Source of the DNA: Devosia naphthalenivorans
Lineage (GTDB): Bacteria; Pseudomonadota; Alphaproteobacteria; Rhizobiales; Devosiaceae
Reading direction: 5' to 3'
Length of the DNA stretch: 64,000 bases
NCBI RefSeq assembly: GCF_003056355.1
Contig: NZ_PYVW01000004.1
Span: 245,268-309,267, forward strand
Shown here: piece after piece, positions 1-8,913 of the stretch
Position numbering within the stretch: position 1 is the first letter of the stretch
Layout: each line of letters opens with the position of its first letter
Made by a program: the position numbers and the translations under genes
The notes under the pieces: model-generated
Told to the model about the DNA's origin: nothing
Database searches by the model: none
The model's input: only the letters and a program-made list of their open reading frames with translations

Positions 1-1
1 C

Positions 2-328
2 ATCGAGGGGCGCCTGGAGGACGATCTCAGCCGCAACTACGCTGACGACGTCGTGCTTCTCACTTCCAATTCCCAGATGGTGGGGCACGATGCCATCCGG
101 ACCTCTGCCACGCGCCTGGGGGAGCAACTGCCCGAGGCGCGCTTCAAGTTCCTGTCCAAACGCGTCCACGGGCCTTATGCGTTTCTGGTGTGGGAAGGGC
201 GATCATCCAATTTCAACGCCGTTTCAGGAGCGGATAGTTTTGTCATTCGAGACGGTAAGATCGTCTTCCAATCGATCCATTACCTGCTCGTCGACGATGA
301 GGCGCTAGCCGGGATTAAGCGCGGGTAG
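2..328 (+). CDS. NTF2-like/SnoaL-like protein, 5' end outside window
   Basis: The frame is open from base 2, so the gene begins before the window; a GTG at 53 lies inside the fold and is unlikely to be the true start. The visible 108 residues have the short SnoaL/NTF2 pattern: an acidic Y-A-D-D-V-V strand near the start, a G-H-D-A-I segment, and a C-terminal R-D-G-K-I-V strand followed by H-Y. Proteins of this fold bind or isomerise small ligands; no substrate can be assigned. It ends 5 bases before the convergent SDR gene. Confidence 0.7.
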   Translation: MEGRLEDDLSRNYADDVVLLTSNSQMVGHDAIRTSATRLGEQLPEARFKFLSKRVHGPYAFLVWEGRSSNFNAVSGADSFVIRDGKIVFQSIHYLLVDDEALAGIKRG

Positions 329-333
329 ATAGT

Positions 334-1296
334 TCAGCGCCGCCGACGCAACAAGGTGATGGCCGCAACCGACAAAGCGGCGCCTGCGAGCACCAGCAGC
401 AGTCTGTCTCCGCCGGCACTTGCGGTATGCTGCCAGCCGCCGCTGACCTTGAGATCATCATGGATCGGCTCAAACACATTGCCCGCAGACGCAGCGGCCT
501 TGTCTTTGTGGATCTGCATGATCAAGGCCGCCCGTCGGATAATTCGGGTGGTCAGCACCGGCGCAATTGCAGCCGGCCATGGCACCAGGGCCGCCAGACC
601 GCCGGCAAAGGTTTCCGGTCGCGGGCGGCGCGCGAGCTTGACGATCGCCTTGGCGACAATCTCCGCAGAATAGCGCGGATGGATAGGGGTGACTTTGTGC
701 CCGGTAAAGTTCGCTGCGTGCTGGTAGATCGGCGTGTCTATGGCGAATGGAAAAACGGTGCAGACGTGAATGTCCGGCGCATCGTGGACCTCTTGCCTTA
801 TGCTGTCTGTGAGGCCTCGGATGGCGAACTTGCTGGCGGAATAGGCCGAGGAATAGGCTTCTGCCGCGAGGCCCAGAACAGAGGACACATTGATAAGGAT
901 GCCCGATCCTTGTCGGCGGAACTGGCGTATCGCGGCCTGCGAGCCGTACAGATAGCCCACGACATTGGTCATGATGACCCGTTCCAGCACAGCGGGCGGC
1001 ACCTCCTCGACCCGGCCGAATTGCAGCACGGCTGCGCAATTGACCCAGATGTCGATGCGGCCGAATTTCGCCAGCGCCTGTTGAGCGATCATTGCCACGA
1101 CCGATGCATCTGCAACATCAGCAGGCACCGCAACGGCTACCCCGCCCAAGGTCTCGCATTCGCGTACGACCTCATCGAGTGCGTTGCGGCGCCGTGCCAC
1201 AAGCACCAGATGCGCACCGTGGCGGGCAAATTCATGTGCGGTGGCGCGGCCATTGCCGCTCGAAGCACCGGTGATGACGACCGTATGCCTGTCCAT
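334..1296 (-). CDS. SDR family oxidoreductase with C-terminal membrane anchor
   Basis: Short-chain dehydrogenase of 320 residues. The Rossmann glycine motif TGASSGNG is at residues 9-16 and the catalytic Y-S-A-S-K is near residue 158, with the Ser in N-V-S-S-V before it. The usual N-N-A-G motif reads N-C-A-A. The C-terminus carries a hydrophobic stretch of about 18 residues followed by four arginines, which suggests tethering to the inner membrane. I chose the ATG at 1296 because the glycine motif follows at once and the longer reading frame would overlap the upstream DUF421 gene. It is last in a three-gene operon with DUF421 and a small membrane protein. Substrate unknown. Confidence 0.85.
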   Translation of the reverse strand: MDRHTVVITGASSGNGRATAHEFARHGAHLVLVARRRNALDEVVRECETLGGVAVAVPADVADASVVAMIAQQALAKFGRIDIWVNCAAVLQFGRVEEVPPAVLERVIMTNVVGYLYGSQAAIRQFRRQGSGILINVSSVLGLAAEAYSSAYSASKFAIRGLTDSIRQEVHDAPDIHVCTVFPFAIDTPIYQHAANFTGHKVTPIHPRYSAEIVAKAIVKLARRPRPETFAGGLAALVPWPAAIAPVLTTRIIRRAALIMQIHKDKAAASAGNVFEPIHDDLKVSGGWQHTASAGGDRLLLVLAGAALSVAAITLLRRRR

Positions 1297-1306
1297 CGCA
1301 ACGGCT

Positions 1307-1750
1307 TTATTGTTCCGGCACAATGCTGATGTCGCCGCCGACCTCAAGCACCGCGAACTTGATCTGATCGAGACGCTCGACGCCATGCTTCGAACGGGCC
1401 GATTCCAGCACGTCTTCTATATCCACGCGCGCCCGCTTGAGAGCTCGAGCATCGGGTTTGCCCAGGCTGATCAGCACGGTGGGCACACCGTCGAGCAGTT
1501 TTTCAGCTCGCGGTGAGTGTTCCTTGAGGTAGGACATCAGGATATCGAGCGTGAACAGCGTGATGATCAGGATCACGGCATTGATGATTGAGAAGTCATC
1601 CCCCAGCAGCGCTTGCTGCGTTGTTTCGGCGACGATCAGCACCAGGACGAGATCGAAGGCTGTCATCTGGGCTAACGTGCGCCGGCCGGAGAGACGAATG
1701 ATCACCAGCAGAACGATGAAAACGACGGCGCCACGAATGACGGTCTCCAT
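1307..1750 (-). CDS. DUF421 (YetF/YcaP-like) membrane protein
   Basis: 147 residues. The N-terminal half has three hydrophobic segments with the family's R-L-S-G-R-R-T-L-A-Q motif near residue 20 and A-F-D-L-V at about 30. The C-terminal soluble half carries the P-T-V-L-I-S-L-G-K-P-D strand typical of the YetF domain. This family is an inner-membrane protein of unknown function, often linked with stress or spore-type membrane genes. It lies 10 bases before the SDR gene and 9 bases after the upstream gene, so the three are probably co-transcribed. Confidence 0.85.
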   Translation of the reverse strand: METVIRGAVVFIVLLVIIRLSGRRTLAQMTAFDLVLVLIVAETTQQALLGDDFSIINAVILIITLFTLDILMSYLKEHSPRAEKLLDGVPTVLISLGKPDARALKRARVDIEDVLESARSKHGVERLDQIKFAVLEVGGDISIVPEQ

Positions 1751-1759
1751 GGTGATCTC

Positions 1760-2275
1760 CTATGGAAAAATGAACGTCGAAATGGAAACCGACGCACCAT
1801 CGTCTATAGCCGCGCGGAAGTCGGCCATGCCCGGATTTTGCGCGCGCAAGTGAAGGGTGACTTGGGCCGCCGACTGGGGGTCTACGCGGAAGATCATGAC
1901 CTCTCCGTCCGCACTTGTCTCGCTGCGGTCCGGTTGCGGCTGCACGCTCTCCAGTTGGAACGTCTCGGCGAAGTCGGACGACAGGGTCAAACGGCGCTCG
2001 GCGCCTCCCGGCTCGAATTCGACCAGGATTTCATCGGGTGCTTCCCAGCGGGTGAAGCGGGGATAGTCGATCGAAGCACCCTCTAGCGAGGCGCTGGTGC
2101 GGGCCAGCGGCCCTCCAGAGCCGGTCAGCCCCAATAACGCCAGGATGATTATGGCTCCGAAGCCCACCCAGACCCAGCGTTCGACGGTCCAGAAGCGCTC
2201 CTGAAAACGGCGGTGCTCTTCGAGTTGCAGCCCATCCTCTCTTATCGAGGGAAACTTGATTTCCTTGTCGCTCAT
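1760..2275 (-). CDS. Hypothetical single-pass membrane protein
   Basis: 171 residues. A charged N-terminus of about 35 residues leads to one transmembrane helix (W-V-W-V-G-F-G-A-I-I-I-L-A-L-L-G). The rest is a beta-rich, probably periplasmic domain ending in S-I-S-T-F-I-F-P. The ATG at 2275 is preferred over one six codons upstream because the S-D-K-E-I-K-F-P start gives a normal cytoplasmic tail. No family recognised. First gene of the operon with DUF421 and the SDR, so a partner role at the membrane is possible but unproven. Confidence 0.7.
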   Translation of the reverse strand: MSDKEIKFPSIREDGLQLEEHRRFQERFWTVERWVWVGFGAIIILALLGLTGSGGPLARTSASLEGASIDYPRFTRWEAPDEILVEFEPGGAERRLTLSSDFAETFQLESVQPQPDRSETSADGEVMIFRVDPQSAAQVTLHLRAQNPGMADFRAAIDDGASVSISTFIFP

Positions 2276-2423
2276 GACTTCCCACCTGTTCACGGAAGGA
2301 ACGGCAGGCGATGTCTAAAGTTCCTGATGGGCTACCCGGCAGATGAGGTGCATCGAATGGCAGCCAAACTCGTTGGGTTGCATGGAACACCGCGATCCAC
2401 GGCGCCCGAACCTGAGGAACACG

Positions 2424-4928
2424 ATGGAGCAGCAGCCACCGGAATCTGAAGTGGGGGCAAGCAAGCCTGTCGTCATCATCACAGGCGCCACCGGTAATCT
2501 CGGCAGTTCGATCGCCAAAGCCCTGGCAGGGCAGTATCGAATTGTCGGGATCGATCGCTCAGCCAAGAACACCGATTTTCCAGTTTTCGAGGCAGACTTT
2601 ACATCCGACGCTTCCGTTGAATTTGCTTTGCATCGGCTCGCAGATGCGGTGGGTCGCCGCATTGCCAGTGTCATCCATCTCGTCGCCTATTTTGATTTCT
2701 CCGGGCAAGAGAACCCGCTCTACCAATCCGTGAATGTCGAAGGAACGGGTCGCCTGTTGCGCGGACTGCAGTCGTTCGAAGTGGAGCAGTTCGTCTATGC
2801 GAGCACGATGCTGGTGCACGAGCCTTGCCGCCCCGGCGAGCGGATCGATGAAAGCCAACCTCTTGGGCCACGTTGGGCCTACCCGATATCCAAGCTCGCG
2901 GCGGAGGACATGATCAGGGCCGAGCGAGGACAGATACCTTGCGCCATATTGCGCCTCGCGGGCGTCTATGACGAGCACTCGACCGTGCCCACCATGGCCC
3001 AGCAGATGACCAGGATCTACGAGCGCGAATTCGAGAGCCTGCTTTATTCGGGAAGCCCGCTGGTGGGCCAGACCATGCTTCACCGGGAGGATCTGCTCGA
3101 CGCCATTACGCGCACCGTTGAGCGGCGAAACACCCTGCCACCGGAATGCGCCATGCTGATCGGAGAGGCGGACGCCATGGGATATGACGCATTGCAGGAC
3201 GAGATCGGGTACATCCTCTATGGTCAGAAGGATTGGCCGACCATACGCGTGCCGAAGCCGATTGCGGCCGCAGGTTCCTGGGTCCAGGAAAAGCTGGAGC
3301 CGATTATTCCCGATGCGGTGGATGAAGGAGAGGCGCCGTTCATCAAGCCTTTCATGGTCGCACTCGCCGATGATCACTACGCCCTCGACACCAGCAAGGC
3401 CCGGCGCCTGCTTGGCTGGGAGCCTCGGCATCGCCTCAGGGACGAACTTGCCAAACTTGCCGGCGCACTGAAGACCGACCCGATGGGTTGGTATGAGCGA
3501 CACAGGATCGAGCCGCCCAAATGGGTGGAAACGGCGGTAGATTTGGGCGAGGACCCCAGAGAGCTTCTGACCCGGCATCGGGAGCAGGTGAGCCAGCAGC
3601 ATCGCAGCAACCGGTGGGCGCACTTCCTCAATATCGGCCTCGGGACCTGGCTTGTTACCCAGCCTGTGCTGGTCGGCGTGGCGGAGCCGTTGCTACGCTG
3701 GAGCGAAATGATCCTGGGTATCGCGCTCATGGTCAGCGCGGCGATCGCGCTGTCGCAACGAATGCCATGGGCTCGCTGGATATCTGCTGGCATCGGCGCC
3801 CTGGTGATGGCAGCACCGATCCTGTTTTCCACCAGCAATAGTGCAGCCTACCTGTCCGACACGCTGGTCGGAGCGCTGATCTTCGGCTTCGCGGTCTGCC
3901 TCAAGCCCGAACCGGGATCAACGGCTCTGGCCACCCTGACGGGCCCCGACGTGCCGCCGGGTTGGAGCTACAACCCCTCGGCCTGGACACAGCGCATCCC
4001 CATCATCATCCTGGCCATTGTCGGGCTCTATGTGTCCCGATATCTCGCCGGCTATCAGCTCGGACACATTCCCCATGTGTGGGAGCCGTTTTTCGCCGGG
4101 TCGCTCAGTGATCCGCGCAATGGCACCGAGGAAATCATCACCTCATCGGTGTCAAAGGCTTGGCCGGTCTCCGACGCCGCTGTGGGAGCCTACACCTACC
4201 TACTGGAGATCCTTACCGGGCTTGTCGGTTCGCGCATGCGCTGGCGCACCATGCCGTGGTTAGTGGTGCTGTTCGGGTTGATGATCGCGCCACTCGGCAT
4301 CATCTCGATTTACTTCATCATCATCCAGCCAATCGTCATCGGGACATGGAGCACCCTCGCGCTGATCGGCGCGGCGGCGGTTCTGGTGCAAATTCCATAC
4401 TCATTGGACGAAATCCTGGCGACGCTGCAGTTCGTGCGCCGCCGGGTCCAACTGGGCCAGAACGGGTTGGCCGTGCTCCTGCTCGGCGATGGCGAAGAGG
4501 CGCCGGATGCCGACGGAACGGCGCCGGCCAAGGACGAGTTCGACCGCCCACCGGGTGCGATAATTCGAGACGTGTTTTCCGGCGGCGTCAGTCTGCCGTG
4601 GAATCTCGCGCTGTCTGCCGCAATCGGCGTGTGGCTGATGTGCACGCGGCTGACGCTGGGAACCGAAGGAGCCATGGCGAATGCGGATCATTTGATCGGC
4701 TCTCTCGTGCTCACGGTGGTTTCCGTGTCGGCGGCCGAGGTGGCGCGACCGGTTCGCTATCTCAACACGCTGCTGGGTGCTGCGCTTGTGGTAGCGCCGT
4801 TCCTTTATGGTGCACCGCTCCTGTCCGGTGCCCTGAGTGCCGCGGCCGGCGTCGCGTTGATATTGCTCAGCCTGCGCCGGGGGCCGATCCGGGAACAGTA
4901 TGCAGGCTGGAGCCGCTTTATTCGTTGA
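2424..4928 (+). CDS. NAD-dependent epimerase/dehydratase fused to SPW-type membrane domain
   Basis: 834 residues in two parts. The first 330 or so form an extended-SDR epimerase with the NAD motif T-G-A-T-G-N-L-G near residue 24, and with Y-P-I-S-K as the catalytic Tyr/Lys pair. The second part has repeated hydrophobic helices. Two copies of an SPW-like unit are visible (N-R-W...L-N-I-G-L-G-T-W and L-P-W-N-L-A-L-S-A-A-I-G-V-W-L), flanking another multi-helix block. This ties a sugar-nucleotide or lipid-modifying SDR to the inner membrane. The ATG at 2424 is chosen because the upstream 27 codons look like non-coding leader. It is divergent from the DUF421 operon and convergent with catalase. 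Substrate unknown. Confidence 0.8.
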   Translation: MEQQPPESEVGASKPVVIITGATGNLGSSIAKALAGQYRIVGIDRSAKNTDFPVFEADFTSDASVEFALHRLADAVGRRIASVIHLVAYFDFSGQENPLYQSVNVEGTGRLLRGLQSFEVEQFVYASTMLVHEPCRPGERIDESQPLGPRWAYPISKLAAEDMIRAERGQIPCAILRLAGVYDEHSTVPTMAQQMTRIYEREFESLLYSGSPLVGQTMLHREDLLDAITRTVERRNTLPPECAMLIGEADAMGYDALQDEIGYILYGQKDWPTIRVPKPIAAAGSWVQEKLEPIIPDAVDEGEAPFIKPFMVALADDHYALDTSKARRLLGWEPRHRLRDELAKLAGALKTDPMGWYERHRIEPPKWVETAVDLGEDPRELLTRHREQVSQQHRSNRWAHFLNIGLGTWLVTQPVLVGVAEPLLRWSEMILGIALMVSAAIALSQRMPWARWISAGIGALVMAAPILFSTSNSAAYLSDTLVGALIFGFAVCLKPEPGSTALATLTGPDVPPGWSYNPSAWTQRIPIIILAIVGLYVSRYLAGYQLGHIPHVWEPFFAGSLSDPRNGTEEIITSSVSKAWPVSDAAVGAYTYLLEILTGLVGSRMRWRTMPWLVVLFGLMIAPLGIISIYFIIIQPIVIGTWSTLALIGAAAVLVQIPYSLDEILATLQFVRRRVQLGQNGLAVLLLGDGEEAPDADGTAPAKDEFDRPPGAIIRDVFSGGVSLPWNLALSAAIGVWLMCTRLTLGTEGAMANADHLIGSLVLTVVSVSAAEVARPVRYLNTLLGAALVVAPFLYGAPLLSGALSAAAGVALILLSLRRGPIREQYAGWSRFIR

Positions 4929-4948
4929 TCAGCGCGTTCCCGCCACAG

Positions 4949-4976
4949 GCGCGCTGGCCAATCATTGCCAGCGCGC
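4949..4976. terminator. Bidirectional stem-loop between epimerase and catalase genes
   Basis: A perfect 10-bp inverted repeat (arm GCGCGCTGGC) with an 8-base loop sits between two convergent stop codons. Position and symmetry fit a shared terminator; there is no clear T-run, so it may work as a barrier or mRNA 3' end rather than a classical intrinsic terminator. Confidence 0.6.
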
Positions 4977-4993
4977 GCCGTGGAAAGTCGGTG

Positions 4994-5872
4994 CTATGAG
5001 GAGACCGGAGGCATTGGCTTTTTTGGAGTGTTGTGCAGCCGTGGATCGACTGGGGGAAGTTCATCAACCCGTTCGCCGAGTGGCTGAGGCTTGGAAAGGA
5101 ACTCGATCTCTCCTTTTCCATCCTGGGAGGGTCCGCTTGCCCATTGGCCTTCCTGGCTCGCATTACCGTCAGAGCATTTCCAGTACTGGTAAGCTACCTC
5201 GGACTTTTCCTGTTCCTGCGGGAAGCTCATGGGCACCGGGGTTTGCCCGAGGCCATCCATCTCAAGTTCTTTGATGGCAGCCAGCCATTGGTTCTGGTGC
5301 ATGGTGTCGCGGGCAATGAGGAAGGACAGCATGTCGCGAACGCCGGGATCATCGGTCATTTCATAGAGGCGCGAGACCTGCAGCCGGCCCTGCGATTCAG
5401 CCGTAACATTGAACCGGAAATCCGCCATGAGGTTGCCCGAGGCAATGGTGTAGCGAGAGGTCCAGGGAAAGCCGACGCTGTCGTTGGGGGTGGCTCCTCC
5501 ACCCGAAACAATTGCGTGTTGCGGGTTCATGCCTGCTACGATCACATCCTCAACCCTGGCGCCGCCCATTACTGCGCCGACCACGGAATTCTTCGCAGCA
5601 TTTTCCCGTGCCTCGACTGGGGAGTTTTCCAGCAGGCGGGCGATCATTGTCGCCAGCATCTCCACATGCGCGATTTCTTCGGTACCGATGTCCAGGATCA
5701 TGTCCCGGTACTTGGCTGGCGCACGGCAGTTCCACCCCTGGAAGAGGTAGGTCATCATTACGCTGATTTCGCCCCATTGCCCTCCAAGCACTTCTTGAAG
5801 CTTGTTGGCATAGACCGGGTCCGATCGTTCCGGACGAGCGTTGTATTGGAATTGGCTGGTTCTGAAGAACAT
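4994..5872 (-). CDS. Manganese (non-haem) catalase
   Basis: 292 residues, the usual length for this family, which breaks down hydrogen peroxide with a dimanganese centre. The ferritin-like bundle shows E35 in Q-W-G-E-I-S, the E-E-I-A-H-V-E-M motif with E66 and H69, and a second half with M-H-Q-N-Q-W. A G-G-G-A-T-P-N-D-S loop and a Pro-rich C-terminus are also typical. An AAGGAT ribosome site precedes the ATG. Single gene, convergent with the epimerase fusion. Confidence 0.93.
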   Translation of the reverse strand: MFFRTSQFQYNARPERSDPVYANKLQEVLGGQWGEISVMMTYLFQGWNCRAPAKYRDMILDIGTEEIAHVEMLATMIARLLENSPVEARENAAKNSVVGAVMGGARVEDVIVAGMNPQHAIVSGGGATPNDSVGFPWTSRYTIASGNLMADFRFNVTAESQGRLQVSRLYEMTDDPGVRDMLSFLIARDTMHQNQWLAAIKELEMDGLGQTPVPMSFPQEQEKSEVAYQYWKCSDGNASQEGQWASGPSQDGKGEIEFLSKPQPLGERVDELPPVDPRLHNTPKKPMPPVSS

Positions 5873-6009
5873 TGAAATATCCTTTTCGAGGCTAGATCAG
5901 CGCCTAACCAGCGGGGCGCTGCGGTGTTCCGCAAATCACCCAAGTCAATACTCCTCGTGAGAAAATGCACGCCGTCCTGCCGGGCGGCGGCATGGCTCCA
6001 TACGGTCGC

Positions 6010-6738
6010 CTAGGTCAGAACGACATGCTGAGTCAGTTCTTCGATCGTGGTGTCGGCTTTGGCCACATCAAAGACCTTGGTGCCGTGGCTCATGATCACG
6101 AAGCGGTCGCAGACCTGGTAGGCGTGATAGAGGTTATGGGTGACCAATACGCTCGAAACGCCCTCCGACTTGAGCTTGAGCACCTGGTGCAGGAGAGCTT
6201 CGGTCTCGCGCACCGACAGAGCGGACGTGGGCTCGTCCAGCAGCAGCACGCGACGCTTGAAGAAGACGGCGCGGGCGATGGCGACGGCCTGTTTCTGGCC
6301 ACCGGAGAGGTCTCCGACCAGTTTGTCGGGACTATTGATGCCAGAGATGTGGACAGCGCTTTCAAGCACCTGCATGGCGATCTCGCGCATCTGCTTGAGG
6401 TCGAGAAAGCCGAAGCGGTCGGTCAGTTCGCGGCCCAGGAAGATATTGCGCGAGATGGAGAGGCAATCGACCAGGGCAGTGTTCTGATAGATCGTCTCGA
6501 TGCCGGCTTCGGCGGAGTCGCGGCGATTGGCGAAATCCTGCCGCTGGCCATCCACCGAGATATAGCCCGAACTGGGCCGGTGGATGCCGGAGATCATGTT
6601 GACCGTGGTGGATTTGCCAGCGCCATTGTCGCCGAGCAGGCCCACGACTTCGCTATGGCCGACCTCGAAGCTGAGATCGGTCAGCGCTTTAAGCGGCCCA
6701 AAGGTTTTGTTGATGTTGTGCAGAGCGAGCAGGCTCAT
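6010..6738 (-). CDS. Sugar ABC transporter ATP-binding protein, single-domain type
   Basis: 242 residues with one ATPase domain: Walker A G-D-N-G-A-G-K-S-T near residue 36, signature L-S-G-G-Q-K-Q, and Walker B L-L-L-D-E-P-T. The ribose-type RbsA has two such domains, so this resembles the single-domain FrcA type and must work as a dimer. It overlaps the permease gene by 4 bases and is the last gene of the importer operon. Confidence 0.9.
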   Translation of the reverse strand: MSLLALHNINKTFGPLKALTDLSFEVGHSEVVGLLGDNGAGKSTTVNMISGIHRPSSGYISVDGQRQDFANRRDSAEAGIETIYQNTALVDCLSISRNIFLGRELTDRFGFLDLKQMREIAMQVLESAVHISGINSPDKLVGDLSGGQKQAVAIARAVFFKRRVLLLDEPTSALSVRETEALLHQVLKLKSEGVSSVLVTHNLYHAYQVCDRFVIMSHGTKVFDVAKADTTIEELTQHVVLT

Positions 6739-7760
6739 GTGGATGCTCCCCGGCGGTCGAGGCCATGGTTGAAGATCGAGGCCACCACGATCAGCGAGGC
6801 GATGAACATGTCGAGATAGAAGCCGGGCGCGCGCAGAAGTAGCAGCACGTCAGTGATGGTGAAGATCAGCATCACGCCAAGGAAGACGCCAAGGATCGAG
6901 CCGCGGCCGCCGCGCAGCGACAGCCCGCCGATGACACAGGCGGCGATGGCCTGGAGTTCGAGGCCGGTCCCCTGCCCCGGCTGGACGGAGCCGACGCGCG
7001 TGGTGGCGAGAATACCGGCAAAGGCGGCCATGAAACCGGCAATGGCGAAGGCCATCAGCTTGATGCGGTTGGTATTGACCCCGATGGCGGTGGCCGCAGA
7101 ACGATTGCCGCCGGTGGCAAAGACGTGATTGCCGAAACGGTGGCGGTGCAGCAGCGCATAAAACACCAGACACAGGGCGATGAACCAGATGAAGGCTGCG
7201 TTGATGCCGAGGATCGTGCCGGAAAAGAGTTCGTTGAACACCGGGTTGGGATCGAAGCGGACCTGAATCGCGCCATTGAGCAGCAGTACCGCCCCGCGCC
7301 AGAACAGCAGGCCGCCAAGCGTAACGATGAAGCTGGGCAGGTTGAAGCGCAGCGTCAAAGCGCCGTTGAGCAGGCCGATAGCGGCGCCGATCAACAGTCC
7401 TGCCGGTGCAGCAAGAAAGGCATCGACGCCATTTCCTACCAGCATGGCCATGACGACGGCGGTGAAGGTGTAAACCGAGCCAATGGAGAGATCGAATTCG
7501 CCGGCGATCATCAACATGCCGGCGCCGAGCGCCAGACACCCGAGCACCGGGACCGACCGCATCATGATGCCCATATTGGCGGGCGAGAGATAGCGGAAGT
7601 CATCGGGGAACAAGAGGCCGCCGGCAATGCAGGCGATCTGTACCAGGACGAAGACCAGCAGGATGGCGCCCGCCGGCATGGAAAGAAGGTCATGGAGCCG
7701 CTGGGCTGCCGTTCGCCTGGGCGTGGCGGCGCGATCGTGGGTCATCTCGGTCACGGTCAT
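6735..7760 (-). CDS. Sugar ABC transporter permease (BPD_transp_2 family)
   Basis: 341 residues with eight to ten hydrophobic helices and the ribose/xylose/fructose permease signature around G-E-F-D-L-S-I-G-S-V and G-G-L-S-L-R-G-G-R-G-S. It forms the inner-membrane channel for the ATPase downstream and the binding protein upstream. A stem-loop separates it from the binding-protein gene. Confidence 0.9.
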   Translation of the reverse strand: MTVTEMTHDRAATPRRTAAQRLHDLLSMPAGAILLVFVLVQIACIAGGLLFPDDFRYLSPANMGIMMRSVPVLGCLALGAGMLMIAGEFDLSIGSVYTFTAVVMAMLVGNGVDAFLAAPAGLLIGAAIGLLNGALTLRFNLPSFIVTLGGLLFWRGAVLLLNGAIQVRFDPNPVFNELFSGTILGINAAFIWFIALCLVFYALLHRHRFGNHVFATGGNRSAATAIGVNTNRIKLMAFAIAGFMAAFAGILATTRVGSVQPGQGTGLELQAIAACVIGGLSLRGGRGSILGVFLGVMLIFTITDVLLLLRAPGFYLDMFIASLIVVASIFNHGLDRRGAST

Positions 7761-7780
7761 ATCCGGTTCGTAAGAGGGTT

Positions 7781-7803
7781 GCCCCGGCGCAGAACGCCGG
7801 GGC
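7781..7803. promoter_or_regulatory. Intercistronic stem-loop after binding-protein gene
   Basis: A perfect 9-bp inverted repeat (arm GCCCCGGCG) with a 5-base loop lies between the stop of the binding-protein gene and the permease start. This matches the malE-malF pattern in which a 3' stem-loop protects the binding-protein mRNA. Confidence 0.65.
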
Positions 7804-7810
7804 TCTCAGA

Positions 7811-8767
7811 TCAGCGATAGGTGCCGATGAAGGGCTTCACGACGCCAATGCGTTCCTGATTGAGGAATGCACCCTGGCCGGTATCGACGTCCGTCGGGGT
7901 CAGGCCATAGCGTGCGGCCATGGCGATCTGGGCGATCGGATAGTAGCCCTGCAGGTAGGGTTGCTGGTCCATGGTGGCGAACATCTCGCCCGATTCCACC
8001 GCATTGACGATTTCAACGGCAAGGTCGAAGCCGCCGAAGGGCACGTCGACGCCTGCGTCCTTAATCGCGCCCGCGCCAACGGTCGAAGTGACCGAGCCGG
8101 TGCCGAAGACGGCCTTGATGTACGGGTTGGCGATCAATGCCTGGGCCATGATGTTTTGCGCTTCAGCCGGATCGAGACCGGCACGCACGGTTTCAACCTT
8201 GATGCCGTGTTCCGTCATTGCGCGTTCAATGCCGCCGCCACGGGCCACGGCGAAGCTGGCTTCGGGGATTTCCCGCGGGTTGAAGACGGTATCGCCTTCC
8301 TTGAGATCGAATTCTTCGATCATGCGGATACCCAGCTCGTACCCCGAGGCTTCCTCGTCCATGCCGACATAGGCTTGGCGGCAATTGCCGTCGGCGCCCT
8401 CGAGGTCGTCATTGTTGAAGCCGATGACTACGATACCGGCCTCCACTGCCGCGCAGATGCTTTCGTCGAAAGCGTCCGAGCTGGAGATGGCGACAGCGAT
8501 GCCGTCGACACCGGTTGCCATGGCGCTCTCGATCAGGTCGTTCTGGCGGACCGGATCGTTGTTGGCATATTGCACGTCGAGATCGACATTGAAGGCGGCT
8601 GCGGCGTCCTGGGCGCCCTTCACCACCGGATTGAAGAACTGCACGCTGGGGTCGAGATAGATGATCATGGTGGCTTTCACCGCATCATCCTGCGCCATGG
8701 CGCCCCCGGCAGAGGCAAGCATGGTGCAGCCGGCCAGCAGGCCCGCTGTCAGTTTGGTCAATTTCAT
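7811..8767 (-). CDS. Sugar ABC transporter periplasmic binding protein (Peripla_BP_4)
   Basis: 318 residues with a clear signal peptide ending in A-M-A-Q (cleavage near residue 25). The mature part has the ribose-binding-protein fold: a first strand with D-P-S-V-Q-F-F-N-P, then I-E-S-A-M-A-T-G-V-D-G and F-G-G-F-D-L-A. Family members bind pentoses, hexoses or polyols; the specific ligand cannot be read. A GGAGGA ribosome site lies 6-7 bases before the ATG. First transporter gene of the operon, downstream of the aldehyde dehydrogenase gene. Confidence 0.9.
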   Translation of the reverse strand: MKLTKLTAGLLAGCTMLASAGGAMAQDDAVKATMIIYLDPSVQFFNPVVKGAQDAAAAFNVDLDVQYANNDPVRQNDLIESAMATGVDGIAVAISSSDAFDESICAAVEAGIVVIGFNNDDLEGADGNCRQAYVGMDEEASGYELGIRMIEEFDLKEGDTVFNPREIPEASFAVARGGGIERAMTEHGIKVETVRAGLDPAEAQNIMAQALIANPYIKAVFGTGSVTSTVGAGAIKDAGVDVPFGGFDLAVEIVNAVESGEMFATMDQQPYLQGYYPIAQIAMAARYGLTPTDVDTGQGAFLNQERIGVVKPFIGTYR

Positions 8768-8858
8768 TGTAGTCCTCCCTTTGGGTGAAACGGGCCCTCC
8801 TCAGGTCCCGCTGGTGGCGACACGCTTTGGGTCAAGCGCAGCGCCAGACTCCTCCTTG

Positions 8859-8900
8859 TCCACCGCGTCATTCCCGCGAAAGCGGGAATGACGCGGTGGA
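8859..8900. repeat. 19-bp perfect palindrome with GAAA loop (REP-like element)
   Basis: Both arms of 19 bases match exactly around a GAAA tetraloop; the core TCATTCCCGC/GCGGGAATGA is of a kind seen scattered in many bacterial genomes. It lies between the aldehyde dehydrogenase stop and the binding-protein start. It could terminate or process that transcript. No second copy was noticed in this window. Confidence 0.8.
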
Positions 8901-8913
8901 TTGAAATTCTTCC

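Noticed and set aside
427..1329. 300-codon plus-strand open frame
   Set aside because: It lies antisense to the SDR gene, has no family motif, and reflects the high GC content.
5033..5875. 280-codon plus-strand open frame
   Set aside because: Shadow of the manganese catalase gene, whose motifs are clear on the other strand.
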